Shown one piece after another: positions 26,220 to 35,699 of a DNA stretch of 64,000 nucleotides; position 1 is the stretch's first letter; each line of letters begins with the position of its first letter. The stretch comes from Symsagittifera roscoffensis (taxonomy: Eukaryota > Xenacoelomorpha > Acoela > Convolutidae): contig NC_087065.1 of NCBI RefSeq assembly GCF_963678635.1, forward strand, positions 25,315,254 through 25,379,253, read 5' to 3'. The translations under genes were made by a program, and so were the position numbers. Under the pieces are notes generated by a model. That model ran no database searches and was not told where the DNA came from. It saw only the letters and a list, made by a program, of their open reading frames with translations.

Positions 26220-26450
26220 TAGCATGCTCCCCGTTGTCGCTTGCTCTCAGTTGTCGCTTTCTCGCAGTTGTCGCTTGCTCCAAGTTGTCGCTTTCTCCCA
26301 GTTGTAGCTTTCTCGCAGTTGTCGCTTGCTCCAAGTTGTCGCTTGCTCTCAGTTGTCGCTTTCTCGCAGTTGTCGCTTGCTCCAAGTTGTCGCTTTCTCC
26401 CAGTTGTCGCTTGCTCCAAGTTGTCGCCTGCTTCCAGTTGTCGCGACGCT
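26220..26450. repeat. Degenerate right edge of the 17-bp array
   Basis: The last dozen units use variants that are rare in the body of the array: CTCCAAGTTG, CTTTCTCGCAG and CTTTCTCCCAG alternate. The array then ends abruptly in CGCGACGCTCCAAATTATAG and AT-rich unique sequence follows. Edge units that escape homogenisation are typical of satellite arrays. The alternating pair gives a local 34-bp dimer. Confidence 0.8.
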
Positions 26451-26964
26451 CCAAATTATAGCCTTCTTAATTAAAAAACTGCATTTTCATTACGATTGGG
26501 CTAAAAAAAAGGAGATCTCAATCCAGCAAGTAACATATGCTCTTTTTGTCTTTCATCTCAAGAGGTGAAAACTTATGACATGTTTGCCCGATTTTGGAGA
26601 TGTTTCAAACCGAACTTTATGATCTAGCTTTATTACAAAGAGGGGAAGTAGTTTATCGCAACACTTGCTATAGAAAAATACATTAAGGAAGACAATGCAT
26701 GAAAAAATGAAGTAGAAAAATTGAAAAATCAAATTAAAAAATTACTTTGATACAAGTAAAAAAAAAGCAACGCCTGCAAACACCTCAAAAAAAAACAACG
26801 CCAACTGTTTGTATTGGAAGTCCAAAAACAGCCTTAGAATGAATTCGAAATTATGAGCCAAAAGCTTATAATTTTTTTTTGACCAACTACTACAATTGTT
26901 TTTGTTTTTTTTTCCTATTCGTATGATCGGTATTGTTTTATGATTATTAATTTGACTGTTTCAG
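26451..26964. other. AT-rich non-coding spacer
   Basis: No supported gene is visible. The sequence is A-rich with several poly-A runs and ends in a plausible polypyrimidine tract and splice acceptor (TTTGACTGTTTCAG) at about 26951-26964, so part of it may be intron. Confidence 0.5.
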
Positions 26965-27275
26965 CTGCTTCAAATATGAATTACAATATCACAGTTCGTG
27001 GATACCCACTTAATGTGTTTTGCGAGTGGGGACAAAATGGGGCTGCCACGAAGACATTCATGAACTTACCATCGTCGTCACCAGCTATTTCGCACTGGGG
27101 TGGTAGTAATTATGCACACAAACAGCCACTCGGAACTTCAACGCGCACATTCCAGAAAGGGAGACTCGTTGTTGACAAGTGCTTTCTGGCTATCAACAAG
27201 AGTGACCGCACTTACTCAGTTGTATCAGGGGCGGCATTGCAAACTGACTGGGAGTCTTATGGCTCGCTTGGTTAG
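26965..27275 (+). CDS. Candidate terminal exon, unknown secreted-type protein
   Basis: An open segment of about 103 codons follows a strong acceptor (CTGTTTCAG) and ends at a TAG. Its base composition is much more balanced than the flanks, which argues for coding use. The peptide has 2 Cys and is rich in Gly, Ser, Thr and aromatic residues. A WGGSNYAHKQ stretch lies near the middle, followed by a hydrophobic LVVDKCFLAI strand. The reading frame implies intron phase 1 at the acceptor. No family was recognised. A remote resemblance to the exon at 48006 (both have a WGG-x-Y patch followed by a hydrophobic Cys-containing strand) is noted as inference only. The in-frame ATG at 26940 lies before the acceptor and may not be used. 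Upstream exons were not identified, and the satellite array lies about 500 bp upstream. Confidence 0.5.
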
Positions 27276-27577
27276 CATTTTTGTACAGAACTTTTGGCTC
27301 GCTTGATTAATATTTTTGCACAGAAAACTTTAAAATATATCCTCAATTTCCATGTGAGGAAACCGTATAATAAGCATTTTTCAATACCTTTTATATATCC
27401 AAAGTTGAGGAAAACAGTTTTTAGTTGTATTTTTAGTCCCATAATCGATTATATATCTATATGCTCAAAACAATTTCTTCGTATAAATTTGTGATTCAGA
27501 CTGTGCTTAACCCGTTGAACTCATTTAACATATGGTGGAAAGCTTTTAGGATTTGTAGAAAAGAGTACCAAAGGCCA

Positions 27578-28030
27578 CATTACGAGGCCAAACTGTGCAC
27601 TCGATAGGCGCACAATTTTGTATCTGTATGTTCCTGGATTCCATAGACAAACCTTTGAACATGTTCCAAAATGTCAGTGGATTCTACTTACAAAATTTCC
27701 GTGGATTCCACTTACAAATACCTGTAACGTAAATTTTGTCGGCAACAAGCGAATATAGCTAGTTGATCTGGATTCCGCAACTGTAAGTGGATTCCACAAA
27801 ATGTAAGTGGAATCCGCAAATAAAAGTGGAATCCGCAAAATTTGTGAGCGGAATCCGCAAATGTCAGCGGATTCCGCAATCTGTATGTGGACAATCTGTA
27901 TGTGGACTGTATGAGAATTTTGTCTATTACTTAACTTGCATATGAACAATTGAAAGCTACAGCTGGAATTCTTATCTATAGCAATGCGGAATTTAAAGGC
28001 ACGGACTTAACCATTGTCAGCGGAATCCAT
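27578..28030. repeat. Dispersed repeat, CATTACGAGG family, with GGATTCCGC subrepeats
   Basis: The segment starts with CATTACGAGGCCAAACTG, the same end seen at 55612, 56596, 60186, 60511 (variant) and 63784 (variant). Behind it lie GGCGCACAATTTTGT and TGTTCCTGGATTCC, then an array of 13-14-bp motifs of the type GTGGAATCCGCAA spaced about 20-25 bp apart (27670-27890). The block up to GCGAATATAGCTAGTTG matches 63784-64000. The right boundary is unclear. Confidence 0.75.
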
Positions 28031-28109
28031 GAACAAATTTCAAAACATTTGTTAACTAAATCGGTGGTTGTCAGCTTTTAGTATTTTGGTAACACAACAC
28101 CGAAGTTTC

Positions 28110-29130
28110 TCTGTTGAACTGTTTCCTTTTTATTTGAATCAATAAGTTTATATGTTACATCAGTGGGTTTGTCAATAATTTGAAATGGTCCTTTTCGGAT
28201 TGGTTGTAATTTTTTGGATATTTCTTATTGTGTTACAAAATTTGGTATTAGAACAAACGTTCCGGATTTTAGGTTTGTAGCTGGTGTGAATCGTAATTTT
28301 ATTTGTGATTGAACATTCTGTCTTCGTAATAATTTGAAGACTTGGTGATGAAAATGATCTTGATCGTGCGTGTGTAATGGTAAATTATAACAAATTGATT
28401 CTCTTGTAGGTTGGCAATAACCTTGTGTGATTTTTGAGGATTTTGCTGTAAAAATTATAGGTTTACGTGGTAATTTTAAGATGTGTGGGTGATGAAAATG
28501 ATCTTCATCGTGTGTGTGCAATGGTAAATTATAACAAATTGATTCTTTTGTCGGTTGGTGTGTTTTTGAGGAAAAAACATTGTGTGTGTTTTGAGGAAAT
28601 TGCTGTGATCATTATTGGCTTAAGTGGATTTGATGACAAACCCTTTCATAAGGTGATAGTCCTAAGGTTATTGTTATCTGTGAATTATAAGCTAAGGGGA
28701 ATATTTTTACATCTGTTGACCATTCAGTGTGTTTAGAGTCATTTCCATTTATGATACATCTGAGGTACTCATGTGGTGAACGGTTAATTCCTTCGACTAA
28801 ACCATTAGTCCATGGGGTATGAGACGTTCGTGGTTTATGTTTAATGTTGTATAGTTGGCATATTGCGACGATTTCTTTATTTATGATTTCAGTGCCATTA
28901 AAAGGATTTCTGGTAATCCAAATTTTGCTATCCAGTGTTCGTAAAGTGTTGTATATGCAAAATAGGCATTACAATGAGGTAATGGGTTGAGTGCCACATA
29001 GTGTGTAAATGCATCAAATATAACCAATATATATAAGTTTCATTCTGAAGAGGGTGATATCGATCCTTTTGTATCAAATGAGATTCTGCGGTTGAAAATT
29101 AATCTTTGTCTAATAAAATCTTGTTTTTCT
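28110..29130 (-). pseudogene. Integrase remnant of copy A, second catalytic Asp deleted
   Basis: Similarity to the integrase of copy B (34580-35686) runs through the whole segment but in several frames. The first Asp (VFDAFT) and the catalytic Glu (LVEGIN) can still be read. The stretch that in B and C encodes VTDIG is replaced by a shorter sequence (CCATTAAAAGGAT in place of CCAATATCAGTGACAAGGAT on the plus strand), which removes the second catalytic Asp and shifts the frame. Confidence 0.75.
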
Positions 29131-29141
29131 GCTATTTGTTT

Positions 29142-29543
29142 CTAATGAGGGTATGGTTTATGTAACTGGCATGTTGGATTGTTACATAATACTTTGATCC
29201 AAATCAGTGCATTTGGAAAGTAAAAATTTTGGATAAAATTTCGGTTTGTTTTTTCTGATACCGCATGTCCTTTTGTATTTAAGGAATTGGAAATCGGAAA
29301 TTCCAGGAGTATCATGCTTATTGGTAAACAGTTTACTTTTAATTTAAGTGTTTGGTGTTCTAAAAAATTGGTATTTTCGTTTATAGATGTAATATAAAAT
29401 TTTCTGAAGTATCTAAGAAGTGTTTTGTTTCCTAGAATTTTGATATCTGCTCTTATGGGTTTTGTTTCATAATTGTGCCAAGATTTAAGTTGTCTAATGA
29501 CTGGGTCAAGGTTTTGGTACTTTTGTAGTAGCTCAAGTGTCAC
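29142..29543 (-). pseudogene. Pre-integrase linker and zinc-binding remnant, copy A
   Basis: The peptide begins MTLELLQKYQNLDPVIRQLK, a region that in Ty3/gypsy pol lies between RNase H and integrase. It ends with FYFPNALIWIKVLCNNPTCQ, the Cys-Cys half of the integrase H2C2 zinc finger. The same linker is found in copy C at 39863-40222. It is open for 133 codons and then frameshifted relative to the core. Confidence 0.75.
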
Positions 29544-29794
29544 TTTTTCTTTGGCTGGTAGAAAGATATTTTCATTTTCTGTTTTTGAAAGAGGTATGTT
29601 AATTAGGGGGTCAGGTAGGTTAAAAACTTGATTTATTTTGTATTTTGAATCGATATCTGGAGGTCCTGATAATTTCGTTTTATCAGTTAAGTTTTCTTTT
29701 TCTATTCAGGGGAATAGGCCTGTCCTATACCTTTTTTGTTTAGGTGGTTTTTGTTGTGTTATTCTTTTTGATCCATGATGAATATGGTATCGGT

Positions 29795-29998
29795 TTAAAT
29801 GCTTCTTAATAAGTCTACTTCACAGTGATTTTTTTGGCAATCTACAAATAACCGAGAGTGTTGTAAATTATTTATTTGTGCATTATGAACGTCAGTTTTT
29901 AGAACAAATTTGCATTCTAATAGTGGCCAGGTTTCGTCTTTTGCAAGAAAAAACTTACTGAGTGTGCCTGCCAATGCAAAATTTTTTCCTGAATCCAA
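29795..29998 (-). pseudogene. Pol segment between RNase H and integrase, copy A
   Basis: A 67-codon open piece contains FFLAKDETWPLLECK. It differs by a single residue from the corresponding piece of copy C at 40474-40677, 10,679 bp away. Part of RNase H upstream on the minus strand is missing. Confidence 0.65.
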
Positions 29999-30185
29999 TT
30001 TATATGGGAATTTTTGTAGAATTAATTGAAATCTATAAACTCTGTGGTTTAGATTTGATTTTGTGTAAATATAAAAAAAATATAGGTTTATGATTTGTAA
30101 ATAGAAATGTTGAATCTTTTGATCCGAGTATTGAAACTTCGTATTCTGTCTAAAAATTCATTTTATATTATAGCTCTGCATTCTC

Positions 30186-31060
30186 TCATGATTGTAGAGA
30201 GTCTAAGCTCAGCTTATGTATATAGTCTTGAGTTTGCCGAAGTACTGGAAAAGTGTCTGGAAAAGTGTTTGATATTTGTTCAGTGAGGAGTATTTTTATT
30301 TCTTCAAATCGTTTTTGATGTTCTGTTGTCCGTTCAAAGTTACTTTGTTGTCTGAGAATGTTATAAAATGATCTTAAATATAATTGGATTTTAAAAACGT
30401 AATTACTTAAGAAGTTTAGCATACCAAAAAATTCTTGGATTTTCTTTTTATTTGATGGAGGTTGAAGTTTTATGATTGCATCTATGCGAGGCTTTAATGG
30501 AGTGATTGTATTTCCTTCATTAATATGTCCAAAGACTTTTACACGATTGAGGAAAAAATGTGATGTGCCTGGGGCTGCTTTCATGTTTTCTTTAAATAGT
30601 ATTTGGTGGTATTTATCCAATACTTAAGCATTTCGTGTTTTGTTTGTGATTGCATGAAAACATCGTCTAAATATGTTATGACGTTTTTACTGAGAATGAG
30701 GGGTCGAAAAATTTTACTCATAAATGCTGAAAATGCTGCTGGTTCTGCGGAAATACCATCGAAAAGTCTATAATATTCGTATTATTGATTTCCAATAACG
30801 AATTCTGTTAAGCGTCGTGATTTTTCATCTAGTGGCAATTGATTGTAGGCGCTGTTCATGTCAGCTGTTTGAAAGTATTTTCCTTTTCTTTTTGTGAGAG
30901 TTACTTGAATTCATTCAATGGGCCAATTACATTTAGATTCATCAATGCGTCTAAAACGATTTTTAATGATTCTCCTTTAGCTAGATTAATAACGGAATTT
31001 ATGAATGTGTTTCCTTTTGGTTGTTCTTCTTTGTTTACTGGAGAAATGATTTCGTATTAA
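30186..31060 (-). pseudogene. Reverse transcriptase of copy A, YLDD motif intact
   Basis: Minus-strand translation gives an RT N-terminus (VPIHLQEKINRLLD, around 31090-31110), a palm segment, and the catalytic box YLDDVF at 30658-30673. The thumb/connection piece (SHFFLNRVKVFGHINEGNTI) follows in the open frame 30186-30620. The segment is broken by at least one stop shortly upstream of the catalytic box (AATCAATAATAC) and by a frameshift before the 144-codon frame. The YLDD box and HFF...FGH order are standard for Ty3/gypsy RT. Confidence 0.8.
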
Positions 31061-33400
31061 TCTAATATGTCCAGTAATCTATTGATTTTCTCTTGTAAGT
31101 GAATTGGAACTTTATTTGGTTGTTGTTTTTTAAAAATTGTGTCGAATTTTAGAAGTAGATGTAGCGTAAACCATTGGGTATTTAAGTAGGAGTTCAGCTA
31201 GTTGTTCAAATTCTGTCTGTTCTGTTTCGGGGTAAATTTGAAAACGTGTCAATTTATTTTCTATTCCATCGATATTGTTATAACGATATATGTTTTGTCG
31301 GATTTTATCAGGGTTACTTTCTCATTTGGTATTGATTCAAAAAACATTTTTGATAAAATTTTATCATTCTTGTGTGAATCCTTGCAACTTGAAATGTGGT
31401 ACATGTGTCTTCGGGGAACCAAACAATAGTTGCTTGTGTTCTTTTTGTCGTATCGCAATATCCTAGGTCAATTTTGCAAGATAATCGTATTCCTTGATAA
31501 ATTATTGTGTCGTCTTTTAAATCTCGTGTAATTTGTGTTTTCTATTTGAATTTTCCAATAAAAAAAAAACATTATTTCTTGATATCCTTTGTTTTTTGTG
31601 TCTGATTTATAATTAGAAGGTGTGTTTATTCCAATGTGTGTTATCTAATTTTTATTATAGATATCTTAAGTTAATCATCCATGTGCGCCGTGGAACGAGT
31701 ATTTATCGTCTAATTTCATATGACCTTCGTATTTTTTAAGTTCTGCTTGATGTGCAGAGTCTGGAAAAATTTAAAAACAAACCAATTTTCGGTTTGTGCC
31801 TTTATTTGCAGTTAACTTTAACCGTTGAAGCTCTTTTTTTACAATCTTCAGGATTAAAATGTAAAAGTCTTTCTCCATTGTTTTGATAGAAAGATTCGTG
31901 ATCGAGTCTATTTTTGTTTCCATTTGAGACGTGGGAACATTGTAATTTTTCTCTGAAAATGTTGCTTTGAATTTACAATTGTTAAGGTTGTAGCTCGGGC
32001 TTTTGAATAAAGTTTCGCCAGTACATTCGTTGTTTCTATTTCTTGTGTTTTGGATTCGCATTGAGTTAATTGGTTTATGGCGTATTTGTGTAGTGTTTTT
32101 TGTTCATTTTCTTCACAATCATAGTGTCTGACTAACAAATCTTGAGATCCTGTTCGAGGGGAAGGGTTTTTATGGAGTGTTGGTTCTGAAAAAATAAGAA
32201 TAAGGGGAGGGAGAGTTTGGAGGAAAAAGATTATTACAAGATACATGTGTAGGATAGTCCAGAATACGAATTATAAAATGTGATGTATCCAAGTGTCTTT
32301 TTTGTATACCTATAGTTTTTAGAGATAAATTCTGTTGTGATAAATGGGGGAGGTAATGATTGAGCTATTTTATTTGGTGGAGCTAGGGGGAGAGCATGAT
32401 GTACTAAATTATTCAATTTTTTTTTGTTTCAAATTTATGTAATAAATTGTCTTGTGTAAAGATTTGTATGTTGTGTTCCTGTCTGTCTTTGAGAATATCG
32501 TGTCTGTATTGTAATCTGATGAGTGCCAAATGATGTAGCCTGTTGCTATCAAGATGTTGACCAAAGAAGGGAGGGGGTGCTACGAATGTATTCCAGTCTA
32601 ATCGTAGGGGTATATTATTGGTTAAAAATTCTCTATATCTATCGTCTAAATTTGTAAGGAAATTTGGAGAAAATGTTGTTGTTGGGGTTTGATTTATTGT
32701 TGAAGGGGTTGAAGGTAGTAATAAGGTTTCTGTTAGTGGCAAAAATGTATGCGATGAGATAACTATAGGGTCGTTTACCAAGTTTGGTTCACCTTGAGTA
32801 AAAGCTTGTGTCATCCGATGTGGGAGACGTTGTGTTGAAGTTGGGGCGTTGAAAGGATCTTCACGAATTTGTTCGGATGTGGGGGTTGATCCTCAGTAAT
32901 CCGATGGTTTGTTTGGATTGTTTTGTTGTGAAGTAGATTGTAACGTCACTTGTAGACGTGAGGTAGATTGTAACGTGTACTGGAAAGGTCTAAAGGATTT
33001 GGGATTGGTGGTGAGGGTATAATAAAATGAACTCTGGGAGTTGTAAAACTTCTATTTCCTCTTGGATTATGATTTGTCTATCTATTGTAGATGTTTGGTT
33101 TTGGTTTTGACTAGAGTAATTGTTCTAGTAAGGTTTTGTTGGAGAGAAGGGTATATGTTGTATATTGGTTCGTATTGTGGTTCGCTTAGACGTGCGTGGC
33201 GAACTACGGGTATCAAAGGATCTGATAAAAAAGCGTGTCTTTTGTCAAATGTATATGGGTTTTCTTGAAATGAAATACATGTTGTTGATTGGGTGTGATT
33301 TGTCTGACTAGACGTTGGTGTTGTTGGAGATTCTTTGGATGTCGTAGTCGTTGGGGACTGTTGTGTTGGTTGTTGATTAGCAATTTTGAAAAATTATTTA
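31061..33400 (-). pseudogene. N-terminal pol/gag-side region of copy A, function not assigned
   Basis: Several minus-strand frames (31771-32061, 31908-32246, 32234-32416, 32413-32814) read into one another with frameshifts and join the RT N-terminus at about 31100. The 133-codon piece at 32413-32814 is Pro/Thr-rich at first and then basic. 32234-32416 ends in a hydrophobic stretch, which continues in the overlapping frame 31908-32246 (VIIFFLQTLPPLILIF). Because it precedes RT directly, I take it as the part of the element upstream of RT (gag, protease or a linker). No retropepsin motif was found. An env-like origin cannot be excluded. The stretch from about 32149 to 33225 is nearly identical to 36365-37441. 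Confidence 0.5.
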
Positions 33401-34265
33401 ATTTTTACTTATGAAGAAAGTTTGATTTTAATACTCGTTGATTATAATAAATTGATTATAATACTCGTCTATAAAATTGATTAAAAGTATTGTTGCTTTT
33501 GCAAAAAATACAATTTTTTTTTCACATTTGCTCATTGTTAAAATTATGGAGACTAAAAATGTGAAAAGTAAAATTAAAAAAAGAAAAAGGTCTTTCTTGT
33601 TAATTAAATGTCTTAACAATTAGTTAGTTGTTGAAATATTGTACCTGATGAGGTGGTCAAGAGTTTTTGCAAAAATGAGATAAGCTTTTTGTAGTGAGTG
33701 AAAAATTACGAAAAAAAATTATGAAGAGAAGGAGAAATATTTCAAAGGTGTCTAAAATAAGAATTATACTGATTTGAAAAAGATTGATAGAAGTGAAAAA
33801 TGTTTTGAGATTATTATTTTGAGAAGTTGAACTCAGTGAGAAAGAAGCATTTGAGAAAGAAACATTTGTTTTTTGAGGCGAAATTGGAGTGCGGTCGGAT
33901 TGTTTATTGATTTTTGACAAGTGGTTTGGATACAAGCAATTTTTGATGGGGGATGTCTGAGTGTCTTAGAATGAGCTTCATAATTTTGGGGAGGGTTGTA
34001 ATAATCAGATTTTGTTTATTTCAGTTGTCACATATGAGCTTGTTGCTAATTTTTGACCTTGAGGTCTTCAATTTATACTTTCATATATGTTTGAAGTCTG
34101 CAAAGAGTCGGCTAAAGAAGTGGTGTCAGAATGGTATGATGTTTAGATAGTTTCTGAATGGCTTAGGTTGAACTAGCTGTTGAAGAGTGTCAGCATAAAT
34201 TGTAGAAAGGGGTTTTGAAATTCAATTTTTAAAATAGTTTAGATCGTGGAATGGAAGTTTTATAA
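33400..34265 (-). repeat. Non-coding block between copies A and B, possible LTR/UTR
   Basis: About 0.9 kb without supported coding lies between the integrase end of copy B and the start of copy A. It resembles the block at 37500-38520, which sits in the equivalent place between copies B and C. For example, GTGGTCAAGAGTTT and the stretch beginning CAGATTTTGTT are shared. This position fits LTR plus leader sequence shared between tandem copies. TG/CA ends and primer-binding sites could not be fixed. Confidence 0.45.
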
Positions 34266-34269
34266 TCTT

Positions 34270-35058
34270 TTAGTAGTTGACTTCTAAGTCGTAATGATTG
34301 TCCTTGTTGAGATCTTTCTTTTGTTTCTCGTGATACAGTTTTTTTCTTCTTATTCTCTTTCCATGTTTTTGAGGTATGTGTTTATTGCTTATTTCTTGAG
34401 ATTTTAGTCGGGTATTTTTAATTTCTTTATTTTTTGGTTCTAATAATTGTGTTGAACAATTTACACCATGTGTTTCTTGTTTAGTATTGTCTGAGTTGTC
34501 ATGGACAACCTTGAGTCCTGTAAAGGAGTATAACTGTGTTAGTTCGAAAAGAGCGTGTTCTTTTGGGTAGTATGGTAAAAGATTGTTTCTGTGTTGAACT
34601 ATTTCCTTTTTATTTGAAACAATAGGTTTATATGTTGCATCAGTGGGTTTGTCAATAATTTGAAACGGTCCTTTTCGGATTGGTTGTAACTTTTTGGATA
34701 TTTTTTTTTGTTTGACAAAATTTGGTATTAAGTCATACGTTCCAATTTTTAGGTTTGTAGCTGGTGTGAATCGTGAGTTTATTTGTGAATAAGAATTCTG
34801 TCTTTGTAATAGTTTTTTGGCATTTTTTTGATAAATTTCATAGTGTTTTTTATCCTTGTTTAAAACCCATTCGATATCTGTGCGGGAAGCTAATTTGAAG
34901 ATTTGTGGGTGATGAAAACGATCTTCATTGTGCGTGTGTAATGGTAAATTATGACAAACTGATTCTCTTCTAGGTTGGCAATAACCTTGTGTGGTTTTTG
35001 AGGATTTTGCAGTGAACATTATTGGTTTAATTGGTTTTTTCATTGAAAACCTTTTCAT
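34270..35058 (-). pseudogene. Integrase C-terminal part of copy B with GPF motif
   Basis: A 262-codon open frame holds the region downstream of the integrase core. It contains RKGPFQII at about the middle, matching the GPY/F module found at the C-terminus of many Ty3/gypsy integrases. The tail is Lys-rich (KRIRRKKLYHEKQKKDLNK), as expected for DNA binding. A frameshift at about 35060-35180 separates it from the catalytic core. Confidence 0.7.
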
Positions 35059-35185
35059 AAGGTGGTAGTCATAAGGTTGTTGTTATCTGTGAATTATAAG
35101 CTAAGAAGAATAATTTCATATCTGTTGACCATTCAGTATTTTGTGTACCATTTCAATTTACGATACATCTGAGGTACTCTTGTAG

Positions 35186-35443
35186 TTAACTGTTCATTCC
35201 TTCGACTAAACCATTAGCCCATGGAGCATGCGATGTTCGTGGTTTGTGTGTAATGTTGTATAATTGGCATAATGTGATGATTTCATTATTTTTGAATTCA
35301 GTGCCAATATCAGTGACAAGGATTTCTGGTAATCCAAATTTTGCTATCCAGTGCGGGTAAAATGTTGTATATGCATAATAGGCAATACAATGAGGTAATG
35401 GGTTGAGTGCTACATAGTGTTTAAATGCATCAACTTTAACCAT
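35186..35443 (-). pseudogene. Integrase catalytic core of copy B, D-D(35)-E intact
   Basis: In this 85-codon frame the three catalytic residues are in place: Asp in VDAFKH (codon 35429-35431), Asp in VTDIGTE (codon 35309-35311) and Glu in LVEGMN (codon 35201-35203). There are 39 residues between the first pair and 35 between the second, the classical D,D(35)E spacing of retroviral-type integrases. The frame is broken on both sides, so the protein is not made intact. Confidence 0.85.
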
Positions 35444-35446
35444 TAT

Positions 35447-35686
35447 TTACGAGTTTCCTTCTGAAGAGGGTGATATCGGTCCTTTTGTATCAAATGAGAT
35501 TCTGCGGTTGAAAATTAAACTTTGTCCAATAAAATCTTGTTTTTCTGCTATTTGTTTCTGATGAGGGTATGGTTTATTTAACTGGCATGTTGGATCGTTA
35601 AATAATACTTTGATCCAAATCAGTGCATTTGGAAAGTAAAATTTTTGAATAAAATTTCGGTATGTTTTTTTCAAAAACCGCATCAT
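35447..35686 (-). pseudogene. Integrase N-terminal zinc-binding remnant, copy B
   Basis: A 79-codon frame with FYFPNALIWIKVLFNDPTCQ, homologous to the H2C2 finger seen in copies A and C, continues to RRISFDTKGPISPSSEG, the start of the core. The first Cys of the pair is Phe here, and the His pair is lost at the deletion junction. Confidence 0.7.
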
Positions 35687-35699
35687 TTTAAAAACTGCG

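Larger units (their letters stand above)
1..26450. repeat. 17-bp tandem satellite array (about 26.4 kb)
   Basis: The region is built almost entirely from a 17-bp unit with consensus TGTCGCTTGCTCCCAAT, so roughly 1,500 units are present. The array is already in mid-unit at base 1 and therefore continues outside the window. Common variants change CCCAAT to CCCAGT or CCCAAA, CTTGC to CTGGC, or TCCC to TGCC. Rarer marker units contain CTACATGTGACGCGC or TTCTTCCAAT, or are shortened to about 13 bp (TTTCGCTCCCAAT). The unit is about 53% GC, while the flanks are strongly AT-rich. It is pyrimidine-rich on the plus strand (12 of 17) and carries one CpG. Very long open frames occur on both strands because the consensus has no stop in any frame, so they are not evidence of genes. 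A centromeric, heterochromatic or subtelomeric role is possible but not shown. Confidence 0.97.
28110..33400 (-). mobile_element. Ty3/gypsy-type retrotransposon copy A, degenerate
   Basis: Read on the minus strand, the order is an N-terminal region (33400 to about 31160), reverse transcriptase (about 31060-30186), remnants of RNase H (about 30180-29800), a pre-integrase linker (29543-29142) and integrase (about 29130-28110). This is the pol order of Ty3/gypsy elements. The copy has many frameshifts and stops, lacks the 5' part of RNase H, and is truncated inside the integrase C-terminus at about 28110, so the downstream LTR is missing. Within the truncated end, a segment of about 130 bp is tandemly repeated (28343-28470 and 28485-28620). 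It cannot be active. Confidence 0.8.

Noticed and set aside
1-26450. CRISPR array
   Set aside because: Units are contiguous 17-mers without unique spacers, and no cas-like genes are near.
31202-31429. Plus-strand frame of 75 codons (and its twin at 35778)
   Set aside because: It is the antisense of the degenerate pre-RT region of the retroelement, which explains its duplication and hydrophobic look.
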